From Streptomyces spororaveus (GTDB lineage Bacteria > Actinomycetota > Actinomycetes > Streptomycetales > Streptomycetaceae), in NCBI RefSeq assembly GCF_016755875.1, contig NZ_BNED01000005.1:3761001-3825000 (forward strand): a DNA stretch of 64,000 bases, written 5' to 3'. The notes below the pieces were generated by a model. The model ran no database searches, was not told where the DNA came from, and saw only the letters and a program-made list of their open reading frames with translations. Positions 8,602 through 21,174 of the stretch are shown in pieces. Made by a program: the position numbers and the translations under genes. Position 1 is the stretch's first letter. Every line of letters starts with the position of its first letter.

Positions 8602-10190
8602 TTCGCCGCCTCCCCGTTCTTGGCTTCGACGGCGACCTCGGGCTTCGGGTCCGTCTGCTTCACGTCCGACAGGGTGTGCTCCACCGCCGGGTTGACGATG
8701 TCGGTGAGGACCTTCGGGTACACGCCCAGCCCGATCAGCAGGGCGATCAGCGGGGCGACGACCAGTACCTCCCGCAGCCGCAGGTCCGGCATGGTGCGGA
8801 CCTCCTCCTTCACGGGGCCGGTCATCGTGCGCTGGTAGAGCACCAGCGTGTAGAGCGCGGCGAGCACGATGCCGGTGGTGGCGATGATGCCGACGACCGG
8901 GTACCGGGCGAACGTGCCGACCAGCACCAGGAATTCACTCACGAAGGGCGCGAGGCCCGGCAGCGAGAGGGTGGCGAGACCGCCGATCAGGAAGGTGCCG
9001 GCGAGGACCGGGGCCACCTTCTGGACACCGCCGTAGTCGGCGATGAGCCGCGAGCCGCGCCGCGAGATCAGGAAGCCGGCCACCAGCATCAGCGCCGCCG
9101 TCGACAGGCCGTGGTTGACCATGTAGAGGGTGGCGCCGGACTGGCCCTGGGAGGTCATCGCGAAGATGCCCAGGATGATGAAGCCGAAGTGCGAGATCGA
9201 GGCGTAGGCGACCAGCCGCTTGATGTCCCGCTGGCCGACCGCGACCAGCGCGCCGTAGACGATGCTGATCAGGGCCAGGACGAGGATCACCGGCGTGGCC
9301 CACTTGCTGGCGTCGGGGAAGAGTCCGAGGCAGAAGCGGAGCATCGCGAAGGTGCCGACCTTGTCGACGACCGCCGTGATCAGCACGGCGACCGGGGCGG
9401 TGGACTCACCCATCGCGTTCGGCAGCCAGGTGTGCAGCGGCCACAGCGGGGCCTTCACCGCGAAGGCGAAGAAGAAGCCGAGGAACAGCAGCCGTTCGGT
9501 GTTGGTCGCCATGTCGAGCGTGCCCGCGGCGCGGGCGGCGGTGATCTCCTGGAGGGAGAAGTTCCCGGCGACCACGTACAGGCCGATGACCGCGGCCAGC
9601 ATGATCAGGCCGCCGACCAGGTTGTAGAGGAGGAACTTGACCGCCGCGTACGAGCGCTGCGCGGCCGCGTTCTCGTCGGAGCCGGTGTGCGCCCGGTCCC
9701 CGAAGCCGCCGATGAGGAAGTACATCGGGATGAGCATGGCTTCGAAGAAGATGTAGAAGAGGAAGACGTCGGTGGCCTCGAAGGAGATGATCACCATCGC
9801 CTCGACCAGCAGGATCAGGGCGAAGAAGCCCTGGGTCGGCCGCCAGCGCGTGGACTGCGTCTCCAGGGGGTCGGCGTCGTGCCAGCCGGCCGCGATCACG
9901 AAGGGGATCAGCAGCGCGGTGAGCCCGATGAGCACCACCCCGATCCCGTCCACGCCCAGCTCGTAGCGGACGCCGAAGTCGGCGATCCAGGGCCGGGATT
10001 CGGTGAGCTGGTAGCGGTCGCCGCCCGGGTCGAAGCGGACCGCGACGAGCACGGCCAGGGCCAGTGTCGCCAGCGAGAAGAGCAGCGCGAGCCACTTGGC
10101 GGCGGTCCTGCGGGCGGCCGGGACGGCCGCCGTCAGGATCGCGCCGACCGCGGGAACCGCGGCCGTCACCGTCAGAAGCGGGAAACTCAT
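8598..10190 (-). CDS. nuoM: NADH-quinone oxidoreductase subunit M
   Basis: 530 residues, antiporter-like proton-translocating membrane subunit of complex I. Key family features are FEAMLIPMYFLIGGFG, KFLLYNLVGGLIML, the KAPLWPLHTWLPNAMGESTA pumping region and AYASISHFGFIILG. It starts with ATG two bases before the end of nuoL, with one base between the genes. It ends in a short Lys/Glu/Ala-rich cytoplasmic tail. Confidence 0.98.
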   Translation of the reverse strand: MSFPLLTVTAAVPAVGAILTAAVPAARRTAAKWLALLFSLATLALAVLVAVRFDPGGDRYQLTESRPWIADFGVRYELGVDGIGVVLIGLTALLIPFVIAAGWHDADPLETQSTRWRPTQGFFALILLVEAMVIISFEATDVFLFYIFFEAMLIPMYFLIGGFGDRAHTGSDENAAAQRSYAAVKFLLYNLVGGLIMLAAVIGLYVVAGNFSLQEITAARAAGTLDMATNTERLLFLGFFFAFAVKAPLWPLHTWLPNAMGESTAPVAVLITAVVDKVGTFAMLRFCLGLFPDASKWATPVILVLALISIVYGALVAVGQRDIKRLVAYASISHFGFIILGIFAMTSQGQSGATLYMVNHGLSTAALMLVAGFLISRRGSRLIADYGGVQKVAPVLAGTFLIGGLATLSLPGLAPFVSEFLVLVGTFARYPVVGIIATTGIVLAALYTLVLYQRTMTGPVKEEVRTMPDLRLREVLVVAPLIALLIGLGVYPKVLTDIVNPAVEHTLSDVKQTDPKPEVAVEAKNGEAAK

Positions 10191-10191
10191 T

Positions 10192-12087
10192 TCACACCGC
10201 CCTCATCAGCAGGGTCGCGGCGATCAGAACCACCGTGCCCCCGAACATCGAGACCGCGTAGCTGCGGGCGTAGCCGTTCTGCAGCTTGCGCAGGCGGCCC
10301 GAGAGCCCGCCGACCGAGGCGGCCGTCCCGTTGACCACCCCGTCGACCACGCTGTGGTCGAGGTATACGAGCGAGCGGGTCAGGTGCTCTCCGCCGCGCA
10401 CCAGCACGACGTGGTTGAAGTCGTCCTGGTAGAGGTCCTTGCGGGCCGCCCGGGTGAGGACCGAGCCGCGCGGTGCGACGACCGGGACGGGCCTGCGTCC
10501 GTACATGGCCCAGGCGATGCCGACGCCGACGAGGAGCATCACCATGGTGGCGGCGGTCACGGTCATGGCGCTGACCGGCGAGTCGCCGTGGGAGTAACCG
10601 GTGACGGGCTCCAGCCACTTCAGGAAGCGTTCGCCGATCTCGAAGAAGGCGCCGGCGAAGACCGACCCGAAGGCGAGGATGACCATCGGGACGGTCATGG
10701 ACTTCGGGGACTCGTGCGGGTGCGGCTCGTGGCCGGCGTCGTCGGGCTGCCAGCGCTTCTCGCCGAAGAAGGTGAGGAGCATGACGCGGGTCATGTAGAA
10801 GGCGGTGATGCCGGCGCCCAGCAGGGTCACACCGCCGAGGATCCAGCCCTCGGTGCCGCCCTTCGCGAAGGCCGCCTCGATGATCATGTCCTTGGAGAAG
10901 AAGCCCGACAGGCCCGGGAAGCCGATGATGGCCAGGTACCCGAGTCCGAACGTGACGAAGGTGACCGGCATGTACTTCCGCAGGCCCCCGTACTTGCGCA
11001 TGTCGACCTCGTCGTTCATCCCGTGCATCACGGAACCGGCGCCGAGGAAGAGGCCCGCCTTGAAGAAGCCGTGCGTCACCAGGTGCATGATCGCGAAGAC
11101 GTAGCCGATCGGACCGAGGCCGGCGGCGAGGATCATGTAGCCGATCTGCGACATCGTCGAGCCCGCCAGGGCCTTCTTGATGTCGTCCTTCGCGCAACCG
11201 ACGATCGCACCGAAGAGCAGCGTGACCGCGCCCACGACGGTGACCACCAGCTGGGCGTCCGGCGCCCCGTTGAAGATCGCGGCGGAGCGGACGATCAGGT
11301 ACACGCCCGCCGTCACCATGGTGGCCGCGTGGATCAGGGCCGAGACCGGCGTCGGGCCCTCCATCGCGTCCCCGAGCCAGGACTGCAGCGGGACCTGCGC
11401 GGACTTGCCGCAGGCGGCCAGCAGGAGCATCAGCCCGATGGCGGTGAGCTTGCCTTCCGAGGCCTCCCCCACCGCGCCGAACACCGGCTCGAAGGCGAAG
11501 GTGCCGAAGGTGGTGAACATCAGCATGATCGCGATCGACAGGCCGATGTCGCCGACGCGGTTGACCAGGAAGGCCTTCTTCGCGGCGGTGGCCGCGCTGG
11601 GCTTGTGCTGCCAGAAGCCGATCAGGAGGTAGGAGGCGAGGCCCACGCCCTCCCAGCCGAAGTACAGCAGCAGGTAGTTGTCGGCGAGGACCAGGAGCAG
11701 CATCGCCGCGACGAACAGGTTGAGGTAGCCGAAGAAGCGGCGGCGGCGCTCGTCGTGCTCCATGTACCCGATCGAATACACGTGGATGAGCGTGCCCACC
11801 CCGGAGATCAGCAGGACGAAGGTCATCGACAGCTGGTCCAGCTGGAAGGCCATGTCCGCCTGGAAGCCCTCGACGGGGATCCAGGTGTACAGGTTCTGGG
11901 TGAGGGTCCGGTCCTCGGCCGTGCGCCCCAGCATGTCGGCGAACAGTGCGGCGCCGATCCCGAAGGAGGCGGCCGCGAGCAGGGTGCCGATCCAGTGGCC
12001 GACCCTGTCGAGGCGCCGGCCGCCGCACAGCAGCACCACCGCTCCGAGCAGGGGCGCTGCCACCAGCAGCACAATCAGGTTCTCCAC
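10192..12087 (-). CDS. nuoL: NADH-quinone oxidoreductase subunit L
   Basis: 631 residues, the distal proton-pumping subunit carrying the lateral helix of complex I. GTG at 12087, 9 bases after nuoK. Motifs include [64 protein letters not shown] and the SQIGYM segment. Length and hydrophobicity are normal for the family. The last ~150 residues hold a polar stretch and a final helix, matching the lateral helix and anchor. Confidence 0.98.
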   Translation of the reverse strand: MENLIVLLVAAPLLGAVVLLCGGRRLDRVGHWIGTLLAAASFGIGAALFADMLGRTAEDRTLTQNLYTWIPVEGFQADMAFQLDQLSMTFVLLISGVGTLIHVYSIGYMEHDERRRRFFGYLNLFVAAMLLLVLADNYLLLYFGWEGVGLASYLLIGFWQHKPSAATAAKKAFLVNRVGDIGLSIAIMLMFTTFGTFAFEPVFGAVGEASEGKLTAIGLMLLLAACGKSAQVPLQSWLGDAMEGPTPVSALIHAATMVTAGVYLIVRSAAIFNGAPDAQLVVTVVGAVTLLFGAIVGCAKDDIKKALAGSTMSQIGYMILAAGLGPIGYVFAIMHLVTHGFFKAGLFLGAGSVMHGMNDEVDMRKYGGLRKYMPVTFVTFGLGYLAIIGFPGLSGFFSKDMIIEAAFAKGGTEGWILGGVTLLGAGITAFYMTRVMLLTFFGEKRWQPDDAGHEPHPHESPKSMTVPMVILAFGSVFAGAFFEIGERFLKWLEPVTGYSHGDSPVSAMTVTAATMVMLLVGVGIAWAMYGRRPVPVVAPRGSVLTRAARKDLYQDDFNHVVLVRGGEHLTRSLVYLDHSVVDGVVNGTAASVGGLSGRLRKLQNGYARSYAVSMFGGTVVLIAATLLMRAV

Positions 12088-12096
12088 AGCGACCCC

Positions 12097-12396
12097 TTAC
12101 AGCTTCATCAGGCTGGCGTCGTCGACCGAGGCCGAGTGGCGGGTACGGAACAGCGACACGATGATCGCCAGGCCGACCACGACCTCCGCGGCGGCGACGA
12201 CCATCGTGAAGAACGCGATGATCTGGCCGTCGAGGTTGCCGTGCATCCGGGAGAACGCGACGAAGGCGAGGTTGCAGGCGTTGAGCATCAGCTCGACGCA
12301 CATGAACAGCACGATCGCGTTCTTGCGGATCAGGACCCCGGTGGCACCGATGGTGAACAGCAGGGCCGCCAGGTACAGGTAGTTGACCGGATTCAC
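12097..12396 (-). CDS. nuoK: NADH-quinone oxidoreductase subunit K
   Basis: 99 residues with three membrane helices, small core membrane subunit of the proton path. GTG at 12396 overlaps the nuoJ stop (GTGA). The conserved membrane glutamates are visible in [12 protein letters not shown] and [13 protein letters not shown]. Confidence 0.97.
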   Translation of the reverse strand: MNPVNYLYLAALLFTIGATGVLIRKNAIVLFMCVELMLNACNLAFVAFSRMHGNLDGQIIAFFTMVVAAAEVVVGLAIIVSLFRTRHSASVDDASLMKL

Positions 12397-13220
12397 TTCG
12401 AGGCCTCCTCACGGCCGAGGCGCTCCGCGGAGGCCTGCTCCAGTGCCTTGAGGTCGTCGAGGGCCTGGCTGGAGACGTCCCGGATCTGGCCCCGGGCGCG
12501 CAGCGTGCGGTTGACGGTCAGCTCGGACGGGGTGCCGTCCGGCAGCAGACCGGCGACGTCCACCGCGTTGTGCCGGGCGTAGACGCCGGGCGCGGGCAGC
12601 GGCGGGAGCTGGACGCCGTCGCGGACCCGCTTCTCGGCGAGTTCGCGCTGGGTGGCGGCCCGTTCGGTGCGCTCGCGGTGGGTGAGCACCATCGCGCCGA
12701 CGGACGCGGTGATCAGCAGCGCGCCGGTGATCTCGAAGGCGAAGACGTACTTGGTGAAGATCAGCTGTGCCAGGCCCTCGATGTGCCCGCCGGAGTTGAC
12801 CCGGCCGAGCCCGTTGAAGTGGGTGAGCCCGGCGTTGGCGATGCCGCCGATCAGCAGGGTGCCGAAGCCGAGCCCGCACAGGGCGGCCATCCAGCGCTGT
12901 CCCTTGATGGTCTCCTTCAGGGAGTCGGCGGCGGTGACGCCGACGAGCATGACCACGAAGAGGAACAGCATCATGATCGCGCCGGTGTAGACGATGACCT
13001 GGACGACGCCCAGGAAGTACGCCCCGTTGGCGAGGTAGAAGACCGCCAGGATGATCATCGTCCCGGCCAGGCTGAGGGCGCTGTGCACGGCCTTCTTCAT
13101 CAGGATCGTGGCCAGGGCGCCGATGACGGCGACCGTGCCGAGGACCCAGAACTGGACCGCCTCGCCCGTGGACGTCAGGGACGTCGCGGAGGCGGCGAGG
13201 GCGCTCATGCCGGCGCTCAT
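12393..13220 (-). CDS. nuoJ: NADH-quinone oxidoreductase subunit J
   Basis: 275 residues, membrane subunit J of complex I. ATG at 13220 overlaps the nuoI stop (ATGA). The family signature [25 protein letters not shown] is present (about residues 60-85, in helix 3). It is longer than E. coli NuoJ (~184) because of a hydrophilic C-terminal extension of about 90 residues (from about 187), a common actinobacterial trait whose role is unknown. Confidence 0.97.
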   Translation of the reverse strand: MSAGMSALAASATSLTSTGEAVQFWVLGTVAVIGALATILMKKAVHSALSLAGTMIILAVFYLANGAYFLGVVQVIVYTGAIMMLFLFVVMLVGVTAADSLKETIKGQRWMAALCGLGFGTLLIGGIANAGLTHFNGLGRVNSGGHIEGLAQLIFTKYVFAFEITGALLITASVGAMVLTHRERTERAATQRELAEKRVRDGVQLPPLPAPGVYARHNAVDVAGLLPDGTPSELTVNRTLRARGQIRDVSSQALDDLKALEQASAERLGREEASK

Positions 13221-13813
13221 GCGTCCGCCTCCTCGGACTGCCCGTTCTCCGGGGCGACCTCGCCCTTGGAGACGGCGACCTGCCGGACGGTGCCCGGGGC
13301 GGCCCCGGTGACCAGTCCGCGGTAGTAGTCCGTGTCGTCCGCGCCGGGGAAGATCGAGTGCGGTGCCTCGACCATGCCCTCGGTCAGACCGGACAGCAGC
13401 TGCTCCTTGGTGTAGATGAGCGATTCGCGGCTGGAGTCGGCCAGTTCGAACTCGTTCGTCATGGTCAGCGCCCGCGTCGGGCACGCCTCCACGCACAGCC
13501 CGCACAGGATGCAGCGGGCGTAGTTGATCTGGTAGACGCGGCCGTACCGCTCACCCGGGGAGTAGCGCTCCTCCTCGGTGTTGTCCGCGCCCTCCACATA
13601 GATCGCGTCGGCGGGACAGGCCCAGGCACACAGCTCGCACCCGATGCACTTCTCCAGACCGTCGGGGTGCCGGTTGAGCTGATGCCGTCCGTGGAAGCGC
13701 GGTGCGGTCGTCTTCTGCTGCTCCGGGTACTGCTCGGTGAGGCGCTTCTTGAACATGGCCTTGAAGGTCACGCCGAAGCCCGCCACCGGGTTCTGCCACT
13801 TCTCGTCGGACAT
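13217..13813 (-). CDS. nuoI: NADH-quinone oxidoreductase subunit I, 2 x 4Fe-4S
   Basis: 198 residues. It relays electrons through clusters N6a and N6b in the peripheral arm. The two ferredoxin motifs are [12 protein letters not shown] and [12 protein letters not shown]. The start ATG lies 3 bases after the nuoH stop. The C-terminal ~50 residues are acidic and variable. Confidence 0.98.
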   Translation of the reverse strand: MSDEKWQNPVAGFGVTFKAMFKKRLTEQYPEQQKTTAPRFHGRHQLNRHPDGLEKCIGCELCAWACPADAIYVEGADNTEEERYSPGERYGRVYQINYARCILCGLCVEACPTRALTMTNEFELADSSRESLIYTKEQLLSGLTEGMVEAPHSIFPGADDTDYYRGLVTGAAPGTVRQVAVSKGEVAPENGQSEEADA

Positions 13814-13816
13814 CTC

Positions 13817-15184
13817 TCAAGCCTCCTCTCGGTCACTTTCAGTATTCGTACCGCCACTGACAATCAGCTCCCGCTCGCTGCGGGACCGCCTGCGCGGTAC
13901 GGGCTCCAGGTGCTGGCCGGGCTTCGGCGGTACGGGGAATCCGCCCGCCAGCGGGTCGAAGGGCTCGGCATCCTCGACCGCCTCGGCGGCCGCCGTCTTC
14001 TCCCGCTTGTCGCGGAAGACGTCCGCGACGAAGGAGAGCAGCAGGACCGCCACGACGGCGCCGCCGACGTAGAGGACGATCTCGCTGAAGTCGTACGCCT
14101 CGTTGCGCAGCGCCCGGACGGTGGCCACCAGCATCAGCCAGACCACGGAGACCGGGATGAGGACCTTCCAGCCGAGCTTCATCAGCTGGTCGTAGCGCAC
14201 GCGGGGCAGCGTGCCGCGCAGCCAGATGAAGAAGAACAGCAGCAGCTGCACCTTGAGGACGAACCAGAGCATCGGCCACCAGCCGTGGTTCGCGCCCTCC
14301 CAGAAGGAGCTGATCGGGTAAGGGGCCCGCCAGCCGCCGAGGAAGAGGGTGACCGAGACCGCCGAGACGGTGACCATGTTGACGTACTCCGCCAGCATGA
14401 ACAGCGCGAACTTGATGGACGAGTACTCGGTGTTGAAACCGCCGACCAGGTCGCCCTCGGACTCCGGCATGTCGAAGGGGGCGCGGTTCGTCTCGCCGAC
14501 CATCGTGACGACGTAGATGATGAAGGACACCGGCAGCAGGACGATGAACCAGCGGTCCGCCTGGGCCTCGACGATCGCCGAGGTCGACATCGACCCGGAG
14601 TAGAGGAAGACCGAGGCGAAGGCCGCGCCCATCGCGATCTCGTAGGAGATCATCTGCGCGCAGGAGCGCAGGCCGCCGAGGAGCGGATAGGTGGAGCCGG
14701 AGGACCAGCCCGCCAGCACGATGCCGTAGATGCCGACCGAGGCCACCGCGAGGATGTAGAGCATCGCGATGGGCAGGTCGGTCAGCTGCATCGTGGTGCG
14801 CTGGCCGAAGATGGAGACCTCGTCACCGGGCGGACCGAAGGGGATCACCGCGATGGCCATGAAGGCCGGGATCGCCGCGATGATCGGGGCCAGGACGTAG
14901 ATGACCTTGTCGGCCCGCTTGACGATCAGGTCTTCCTTGAGCATCAGCTTCACGCCGTCGGCGAGCGACTGGAGCATGCCCCAGGGGCCGTGCCGGTTCG
15001 GGCCGATGCGCAGCTGCATCCAGGCGACGACCTTGCGCTCCCACACGATGGAGAAGAGCACCGTCACCATCAGGAAGGCGAAGCAGAAGACCGCCTTGAC
15101 GACGACGAGCCACCAGACGTCGCGGCCGAACAGGGACAGGTCCTCGGCGGCCACTTGCACGAAGTCACTGTGTACCGCGTTCAC
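13817..15184 (-). CDS. nuoH: NADH-quinone oxidoreductase subunit H
   Basis: 455 residues with about eight membrane helices, forming part of the quinone chamber. GTG at 15184 overlaps the nuoG stop. Typical motifs: [21 protein letters not shown], split by a helix from [20 protein letters not shown] and [21 protein letters not shown] ~60-residue polar tail follows the last helix, longer than in E. coli. Confidence 0.98.
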   Translation of the reverse strand: MNAVHSDFVQVAAEDLSLFGRDVWWLVVVKAVFCFAFLMVTVLFSIVWERKVVAWMQLRIGPNRHGPWGMLQSLADGVKLMLKEDLIVKRADKVIYVLAPIIAAIPAFMAIAVIPFGPPGDEVSIFGQRTTMQLTDLPIAMLYILAVASVGIYGIVLAGWSSGSTYPLLGGLRSCAQMISYEIAMGAAFASVFLYSGSMSTSAIVEAQADRWFIVLLPVSFIIYVVTMVGETNRAPFDMPESEGDLVGGFNTEYSSIKFALFMLAEYVNMVTVSAVSVTLFLGGWRAPYPISSFWEGANHGWWPMLWFVLKVQLLLFFFIWLRGTLPRVRYDQLMKLGWKVLIPVSVVWLMLVATVRALRNEAYDFSEIVLYVGGAVVAVLLLSFVADVFRDKREKTAAAEAVEDAEPFDPLAGGFPVPPKPGQHLEPVPRRRSRSERELIVSGGTNTESDREEA

Positions 15185-17685
15185 GCGTCCACCTCCGCAG
15201 TGGTGTCGCCTGCGCCGGCCGGGGTCGCCGGGCCGATGCGCACGAGGGTGCCCGGGCGGGCTCCGGCGTCGGCGAGGACGCCGGAGCCGGTGGAGTTCAG
15301 CGGGAGCCAGACCACGCGGTCGGGCATCTCGGTGATCCGGAGCGGGAGTTCCACCGAGCCGGCCGGGCCGGTGACCGCGAGGACGTCACCGTCCTTGACG
15401 CCGGTCTCGGCGGCCGTGGCGGCCGACAGCCGGGCGCTCGCCTCGTGGCGGGTGCCGGCCAGGGCGTCGTCGCCCTCCTGCAGCCGGCCGAGGTCGAGCA
15501 GGAGCCGGTGGCCCGCGAGGACCGCCTCGCCGCTGCCCGGACGGGGCAGGGGCACGGTGTCCGCGCTCTGCTCGGCGGCCCGCTCCCCGGCCCACGGGCC
15601 GAGCCGGTCGATCTCCCGGCGTACGGCGTGTACGTCGGGCAGGGCGATCGGCCGGTCGGCGGCGTCGGCCAGCATGTGCAGCACGCGGGCGTCGGCCGGG
15701 GCGAGCCGGCGGGTCATCTGGTCGGGCTTGAGCGCGGCCTCGAACGGCCGGACCCGACCCTCCCAGTTGATGAACGCGCCCGCCTTCTCGGCCACCGCTG
15801 CGACCGGGAGGACCACGTCCGCGTGGTCGGTGACCTCGCTGGGCCGCAGTTCCAGGGAGACCACGAAGGCCTCCTGGAGGGCGGTCCGCGCGCGGGCCGG
15901 GTCGGGCAGGTCGGCGACCTCGACACCCGCGACCAGCAGCGCCGAGAGCTCCCGGGTCGCGGCGGCCTCGACGATCTGGCCGGTGTCACGGCCGTAGCGG
16001 TGCGGGAGCTCGTCCAGCCCCCAGGCGGCGGCGACCTCGCCCCGGGCCCGCGGGTCGGTGGCGGGGCGGCCGCCCGGCAGCAGGGACGGCAGCGCGCCCG
16101 CCTCGACGGCGGCCCGCTCACCGGCCCGGCGCGGGATCCACACCAGGGTGGCCCCGGTGACCCCGGCCGCCCGTACGGCGGCGGTCAGCGCACCCGGCAC
16201 CCCGGCGAGGCGCTCCCCGACGAGGATGACCGCGCCGGGCAGCCGCAGCGCCTCGGCGGCTTCGGCACCGCCGGTCTCCAGGCCGGTCCGGGAGGCCAGC
16301 GCGTCGAGCCACTCGGGCTCGGTGCCGGGTGCGGCGGCCAGCAGGGTGCCACCGGCCTTGTCCAGGCCGCGGGTGGCGAAGGGGGCGACGGAGTAGGTCC
16401 GCTGCTTGCGCTTGCGGTGCGCCTTGCGCAGCCGCAGGAAGACGCCGGGGGCCTCCTCCTCGGCCTCGATGCCGACGAGCAGCACCGCGGGAGCCGCCTC
16501 CAGGGCGGTGTAGGAGAGCCACTGACCGCCGAGGTCCACCCCGTACCCGGCGACCTCCGAGGCCAGGAACTCGGCCTCCTCCGCGCTGTGCACGCGGGCC
16601 CGGAAGTCGATGTCGTTGGTGTCGAGGACGACGCGCGCGAACTTGGCGTACGCGTAGGCGTCCTCGACGGTGAGCCGGCCGCCGGTCAGCACGCCGGCCC
16701 GGCCGCGCGCGGCGGCGAGTCCGTTCGCCGCGGCTTCCAGGGCCTCGGGCCAGCTCGCCGGGGCGAGCACCCCGTCGGAGCCGCGTACCAGCGGGGTGGT
16801 CAGCCGGTCCGGGCGCTGCGCGTAGCGGAACCCGAAGCGGCCCTTGTCGCAGATCCACTCCTCGTTGACCTCGGGGTCCTCGGCGGCGAGCCGGCGCAGC
16901 ACCTTGCCGCGGCGGTGGTCGGTGCGGGTCGCGCAGCCGCCCGCGCAGTGCTCGCACACGCTCGGGGAGGAGACGAGGTCGAAGGGGCGGGAGCGGAACC
17001 GGTAGGCGGCCGAGGTGAGGGCGCCGACCGGGCAGATCTGGATGGTGTTGCCGGAGAAGTACGACTCGAAGGGGTCGCCCTCGCCGGTGCCGACCTGCTG
17101 GAGCGCGCCGCGTTCCAGCAGCTCGATCATCGGGTCGCCGGCGATCTCGTTGGAGAAGCGGGTGCAGCGCGCGCACAGCACGCACCGCTCGCGGTCCAGC
17201 AGCACCTGGGTGGAGATCGGGACCGGCTTCTCGTAGGTGCGCTTCTTGCCCTCGAACCGCGATTCGGCGTTGCCGTGCGACATCGCCTGGTTCTGCAGCG
17301 GGCACTCGCCGCCCTTGTCGCAGACCGGGCAGTCCAGCGGGTGGTTGATGAGCAGCAGCTCCATCACCCCGCGCTGGGACTTGTCGGCGACCTCGGAGGT
17401 CAGCTGGGTCTTGACGACCATGCCGTCGGTGCAGGTGATGGTGCAGGAGGCCATCGGCTTGCGCTGGCCCTCGACCTCGACGATGCACTGGCGGCAGGCG
17501 CCGGCCGGGGAGAGGAGGGGGTGGTCGCAGAACCGGGGGATCTCGATGCCGAGCTGTTCGGCGGCCCGGATGACGAGGGTGCCCTTGGGCACGGACAGTT
17601 CGACCCCGTCGATGGTCAGCGAGACGGTGTTCTCCGGTGGAACCGCCGCTCCGCCACCGGAGGCCGCTGGAGTGGTGACGGTCAT
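15181..17685 (-). CDS. nuoG: NADH-quinone oxidoreductase subunit G
   Basis: 834 residues, the large iron-sulfur subunit. ATG at 17685 overlaps the nuoF stop. In order: a 2Fe-2S ferredoxin domain ([15 protein letters not shown]), the [13 protein letters not shown] and [10 protein letters not shown] cluster region, then CEHCAGGC followed ~28 residues later by ICDKGRF, which would bind the extra N7 cluster. The rest (~250-834) is a degenerate molybdopterin-oxidoreductase fold without molybdenum function. Confidence 0.98.
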   Translation of the reverse strand: MTVTTPAASGGGAAVPPENTVSLTIDGVELSVPKGTLVIRAAEQLGIEIPRFCDHPLLSPAGACRQCIVEVEGQRKPMASCTITCTDGMVVKTQLTSEVADKSQRGVMELLLINHPLDCPVCDKGGECPLQNQAMSHGNAESRFEGKKRTYEKPVPISTQVLLDRERCVLCARCTRFSNEIAGDPMIELLERGALQQVGTGEGDPFESYFSGNTIQICPVGALTSAAYRFRSRPFDLVSSPSVCEHCAGGCATRTDHRRGKVLRRLAAEDPEVNEEWICDKGRFGFRYAQRPDRLTTPLVRGSDGVLAPASWPEALEAAANGLAAARGRAGVLTGGRLTVEDAYAYAKFARVVLDTNDIDFRARVHSAEEAEFLASEVAGYGVDLGGQWLSYTALEAAPAVLLVGIEAEEEAPGVFLRLRKAHRKRKQRTYSVAPFATRGLDKAGGTLLAAAPGTEPEWLDALASRTGLETGGAEAAEALRLPGAVILVGERLAGVPGALTAAVRAAGVTGATLVWIPRRAGERAAVEAGALPSLLPGGRPATDPRARGEVAAAWGLDELPHRYGRDTGQIVEAAATRELSALLVAGVEVADLPDPARARTALQEAFVVSLELRPSEVTDHADVVLPVAAVAEKAGAFINWEGRVRPFEAALKPDQMTRRLAPADARVLHMLADAADRPIALPDVHAVRREIDRLGPWAGERAAEQSADTVPLPRPGSGEAVLAGHRLLLDLGRLQEGDDALAGTRHEASARLSAATAAETGVKDGDVLAVTGPAGSVELPLRITEMPDRVVWLPLNSTGSGVLADAGARPGTLVRIGPATPAGAGDTTAEVDA

Positions 17686-19067
17686 GCGTTCACCTCCGTG
17701 TCGGCCCAGAGGGTCGACTTCCTGGGGTCGAAGGGGCAGCCCTTGCCCGTGATGTGCTGCTCGTACTCCTCGCGGAAGTACTTGAGCGAGGAGAAGATCG
17801 GGCTGGCCGCGCCGTCGCCGAGCGCGCAGAAGGACTTGCCGTTGATGTTGTCGGCGATGTCGTTCAGCTTGTCGAGGTCGGACATGACGCCGTTGCCGGC
17901 CTCGATGTCGCGGAGCAGCTGGACCAGCCAGTAGGTGCCTTCGCGGCACGGGGTGCACTTGCCGCAGGACTCGTGGGCGTAGAACTCGGTCCACCGGGTC
18001 ACGGCCCGCACCACGCAGGTCGTCTCGTCGAAGCACTGGAGGGCCTTGGTGCCGAGCATGGAGCCGGCGGCGCCCACGCCCTCGTAGTCGAGCGGGACGT
18101 CGAGGTGCTCGTCCGTGAACATCGGGGTGGAGGAGCCGCCGGGGGTCCAGAACTTCAGCCGGTGCCCGGGGCGCATGCCGCCGCTCATGTCGAGGAGCTG
18201 GCGCAGGGTGATGCCGAGCGGGGCCTCGTACTGGCCGGGGCCGACGACGTGTCCGGAGAGCGAGTACAGGGTGAAGCCGGGGGACTTCTCGGTCCCCATC
18301 GACTTGAACCAGTCCTTGCCCTTGTTCAGGATCGCGGGAACCGAGGCGATCGACTCGACGTTGTTGACGACAGTGGGGCACGCGTAGAGCCCCTCGACGG
18401 CAGGGAAGGGGGGACGCAGCCGGGGCTGGCCGCGCCGGCCTTCGAGGGAGTCGAGCAGCGCCGTCTCCTCGCCGCAGATGTACGCGCCCGCGCCCGCGTG
18501 CACCGTGATGTCGAGGTTGCGCCCGGTGCCGTCGATGTCCTTGCCGAGGTATCCCGCCGCGTACGCCTCGCGCACGGCCTCGTGCAGGCGCCGCAGCACG
18601 GGCACCGTCTCCCCGCGCAGGTAGATGAAGGCGTGCTCCGAGCGGATCGCGTAGCAGGCGATGATCATTCCCTCGATGAGGGAGTGCGGGTTGGCGAAGA
18701 GGAGGGGGATGTCCTTGCAGGTTCCCGGCTCCGACTCGTCCGCGTTGACCACGAGGTAGTGCGGCTTGCCGTCGCCCTGCGGGATGAACTGCCACTTCAT
18801 GCCGGTGGGGAAGCCCGCGCCGCCGCGTCCGCGCAGACCCGAGTCCTTCACGTAGGCGATGAGGTCGTCCGGGGTCATCGCGAGCGCCTTGCGCAGGCCC
18901 TCGTACCCCTCGTGGCGCCGGTAGGTCTCCAGCGTCCACGACCGCGGCTCGTCCCAGAAGGAGGACAGCACGGGGGCGAGGAGCTTCTCCGGGCTGGTCC
19001 CTCCCCCGGTCTCCGGGTGGGAGCTGCTCCCGTTTCCCCCGTTGCTCAGTTCGGAAGACACCGACAT
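17682..19067 (-). CDS. nuoF: NADH-quinone oxidoreductase subunit F, FMN/NADH site
   Basis: 461 residues, binds NADH and FMN and the 4Fe-4S cluster N3. Motifs: [16 protein letters not shown], the ESEPGTCKD stretch, [13 protein letters not shown] and [16 protein letters not shown] use ATG at 19067, which overlaps the nuoE stop by one base; the preceding in-frame GTG at 19070 would give a GTGA overlap and one more residue. The first ~30 residues are Ser/Gly-rich and variable. Confidence 0.97.
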   Translation of the reverse strand: MSVSSELSNGGNGSSSHPETGGGTSPEKLLAPVLSSFWDEPRSWTLETYRRHEGYEGLRKALAMTPDDLIAYVKDSGLRGRGGAGFPTGMKWQFIPQGDGKPHYLVVNADESEPGTCKDIPLLFANPHSLIEGMIIACYAIRSEHAFIYLRGETVPVLRRLHEAVREAYAAGYLGKDIDGTGRNLDITVHAGAGAYICGEETALLDSLEGRRGQPRLRPPFPAVEGLYACPTVVNNVESIASVPAILNKGKDWFKSMGTEKSPGFTLYSLSGHVVGPGQYEAPLGITLRQLLDMSGGMRPGHRLKFWTPGGSSTPMFTDEHLDVPLDYEGVGAAGSMLGTKALQCFDETTCVVRAVTRWTEFYAHESCGKCTPCREGTYWLVQLLRDIEAGNGVMSDLDKLNDIADNINGKSFCALGDGAASPIFSSLKYFREEYEQHITGKGCPFDPRKSTLWADTEVNA

Positions 19068-19822
19068 CACTCCCCTCCCTCGGTGGTGGCCTCGCCGCGC
19101 GGGTGGACGATCGGGGTGTGCGCGGACTCGCCGCGCGCGATGCGCAGCCCGATCAGGGAGGCGGGGCCGGCGCCGCCGGTCGCCTCGACCGCGCCCTCGC
19201 GCTCGTCCGGGAAGCCGGCCAGGATCCGGGCGGTCTCCTTGTACGTGCACAGCGGCGCGCCCCGGGTCGGCGAGACCTCGCGGCCGGCCAGCAGGTCGTC
19301 GACCATGGCCTTGGCGGACTGGGGGGTCTGGTTGTCGAAGAACTCCCAGTTGACCATCACCACGGGTGCGTAGTCGCAGGCCGCGTTGCACTCGATGTGT
19401 TCGAGGGTGACCTTGCCGTCGGGGGTGGTCTCGTTGTTGCCGACCCCGAGGTGCTCCTTGAGCTCCTCGAAGATGGCGTCGCCGCCCATCACCGCGCACA
19501 GGGTGTTCGTGCAGACGCCGACCTGGTAGTCCCCGGAGGGCTTGCGGCGGTACATCGTGTAGAAGGTCGCCACGGCCGTGACCTCGGCGGTGGTCAGGCC
19601 CAGCACCTCGGCGCAGAAGCGGATGCCGGTGCGCGAGACGTGGCCCTCCTCGGACTGCGTCAGGTGCAGCAGCGGCAGCAGCGCGGAGCGGCTGTCGGGG
19701 TAGCGGGCGATGACTTCCCTGGCGTCGGCTTCGAGGCGCTCGCGTACCTCCGCCGGGAAGTCGGGGGCCGGCAGCTGGGGCATGCCCAGCGAGACGCCCT
19801 GGTTCGAAGGACTGGCGGTCAT
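19067..19822 (-). CDS. nuoE: NADH-quinone oxidoreductase subunit E, 2Fe-2S
   Basis: 251 residues, thioredoxin-fold 2Fe-2S subunit (cluster N1a). The four ligands lie in [11 protein letters not shown] and [13 protein letters not shown] at 19822 overlaps the nuoD stop. The C-terminal ~45 residues after ILAGFPDE are a low-complexity extension. Confidence 0.97.
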   Translation of the reverse strand: MTASPSNQGVSLGMPQLPAPDFPAEVRERLEADAREVIARYPDSRSALLPLLHLTQSEEGHVSRTGIRFCAEVLGLTTAEVTAVATFYTMYRRKPSGDYQVGVCTNTLCAVMGGDAIFEELKEHLGVGNNETTPDGKVTLEHIECNAACDYAPVVMVNWEFFDNQTPQSAKAMVDDLLAGREVSPTRGAPLCTYKETARILAGFPDEREGAVEATGGAGPASLIGLRIARGESAHTPIVHPRGEATTEGGE

Positions 19823-21174
19823 CGGTCGACGCCTCCCATCACGGGGTCGATGGAGGCGACGGCGACGATGACGTCGGCGACCTGGCCGCCCTCGCACATC
19901 GCGGCCATGGCCTGCAGGTTGGTGAAGGACGGGTCGCGGAAGTGGACCCGGTAGGGGCGGGTCCCGCCGTCGGAGACGACGTGGACGCCGAGCTCGCCCT
20001 TGGGGGACTCGACGGCCGCGTACGTCTGGCCGGCCGGTACCCGGAAGCCCTCGGTCACCAGCTTGAAGTGGTGGATGAGGGCCTCCATGGAGGTGCCCAT
20101 GATGTTCCGGATGTGGTCGAGCGAGTTGCCGAGGCCGTCGGGGCCCATCGCGAGCTGCGCCGGCCAGGCGATCTTCTTGTCGGCGACCATGACCGGGCCC
20201 GGCTCCAGGCGCTCCAGGCACTGCTCGACGATCCGCAGGGACTGGCGCATCTCCTCCAGGCGGATCAGGAACCGCCCGTAGGAGTCGCAGCTCTCGGTGG
20301 TCGGTACGTCGAACTCGTAGTTCTCGTAGCCGCAGTACGGGTCCGACTTGCGCAGGTCGTGCGGCAGGCCGGCGGAGCGCAGGATCGGGCCGGTGGCGCC
20401 GAGCGCCATGCAGCCGGTGAGGTCGAGGTAGCCGACGTCCTGCATGCGGGCCTTGAAGATGGGGTTGCCGGTGGCGAGCTTGTCGTACTCCGGCAGGTTC
20501 TTCTTCATGGTCTTCACGAACTCGCGCAGCTGGTCGACGGCGCCCGGGGGAAGGTCCTGGGCGAGGCCGCCGGGGCGGACGAACGCGTGGTTCATGCGCA
20601 GCCCGGTGATCAGCTCGAAGATGTCGAGGATCAGCTCGCGGTCGCGGAAGCCGTAGATCATGATCGTGGTCGCGCCCAGCTCCATGCCGCCGGTAGCGAT
20701 GCACACCAGGTGGGAGGAGAGCCGGTTGAGCTCCATCAGCAGGACGCGGATGACGGTGGCGCGGTCCGGGATCTGGTCGGTGATGCCGAGCAGCTTCTCG
20801 ACGCCGAGGCAGTACGCCGTCTCGTTGAAGAACGGCGTCAGGTAGTCCATGCGCGTCACGAAGGTGGTGCCCTGCGTCCAGTTCCGGAATTCGAGGTTCT
20901 TCTCGATGCCGGTGTGCAGGTACCCGATGCCGCAGCGGGCCTCGGTCACCGTCTCGCCGTCGATCTCCAGGATCAGGCGCAGCACTCCGTGGGTGGACGG
21001 GTGCTGCGGACCCATGTTGACGACGATCCGCTCGTCGTCGGCCCTGGCCGCGGACTGGACGATCTCGTCCCAGTCGCCGCCGGTGACGGTGTAGACGGTG
21101 CCTTCGGTCGTCTCGCGCGCAGATGCATGATCGGCGGAGGCGTGGTTCTCTGCGTCGTTCGAGGTGGGGGACAT
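19819..21174 (-). CDS. nuoD: NADH-quinone oxidoreductase subunit D
   Basis: 451 residues, the 49-kDa subunit that forms the menaquinone site with NuoB. Motifs: [51 protein letters not shown] and the C-terminal DPVMGGVDR. The N-terminal ~45 residues are an actinobacterial extension. The start shares one base with the nuoC stop. Confidence 0.98.
   Translation of the reverse strand: MSPTSNDAENHASADHASARETTEGTVYTVTGGDWDEIVQSAARADDERIVVNMGPQHPSTHGVLRLILEIDGETVTEARCGIGYLHTGIEKNLEFRNWTQGTTFVTRMDYLTPFFNETAYCLGVEKLLGITDQIPDRATVIRVLLMELNRLSSHLVCIATGGMELGATTIMIYGFRDRELILDIFELITGLRMNHAFVRPGGLAQDLPPGAVDQLREFVKTMKKNLPEYDKLATGNPIFKARMQDVGYLDLTGCMALGATGPILRSAGLPHDLRKSDPYCGYENYEFDVPTTESCDSYGRFLIRLEEMRQSLRIVEQCLERLEPGPVMVADKKIAWPAQLAMGPDGLGNSLDHIRNIMGTSMEALIHHFKLVTEGFRVPAGQTYAAVESPKGELGVHVVSDGGTRPYRVHFRDPSFTNLQAMAAMCEGGQVADVIVAVASIDPVMGGVDR

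Noticed and set aside
7327..12582. Long frames opposite nuoN, nuoM and nuoL
   Set aside because: Antisense shadows caused by high GC at third codon positions; Asp/His/Arg/Gln-rich with no domain.
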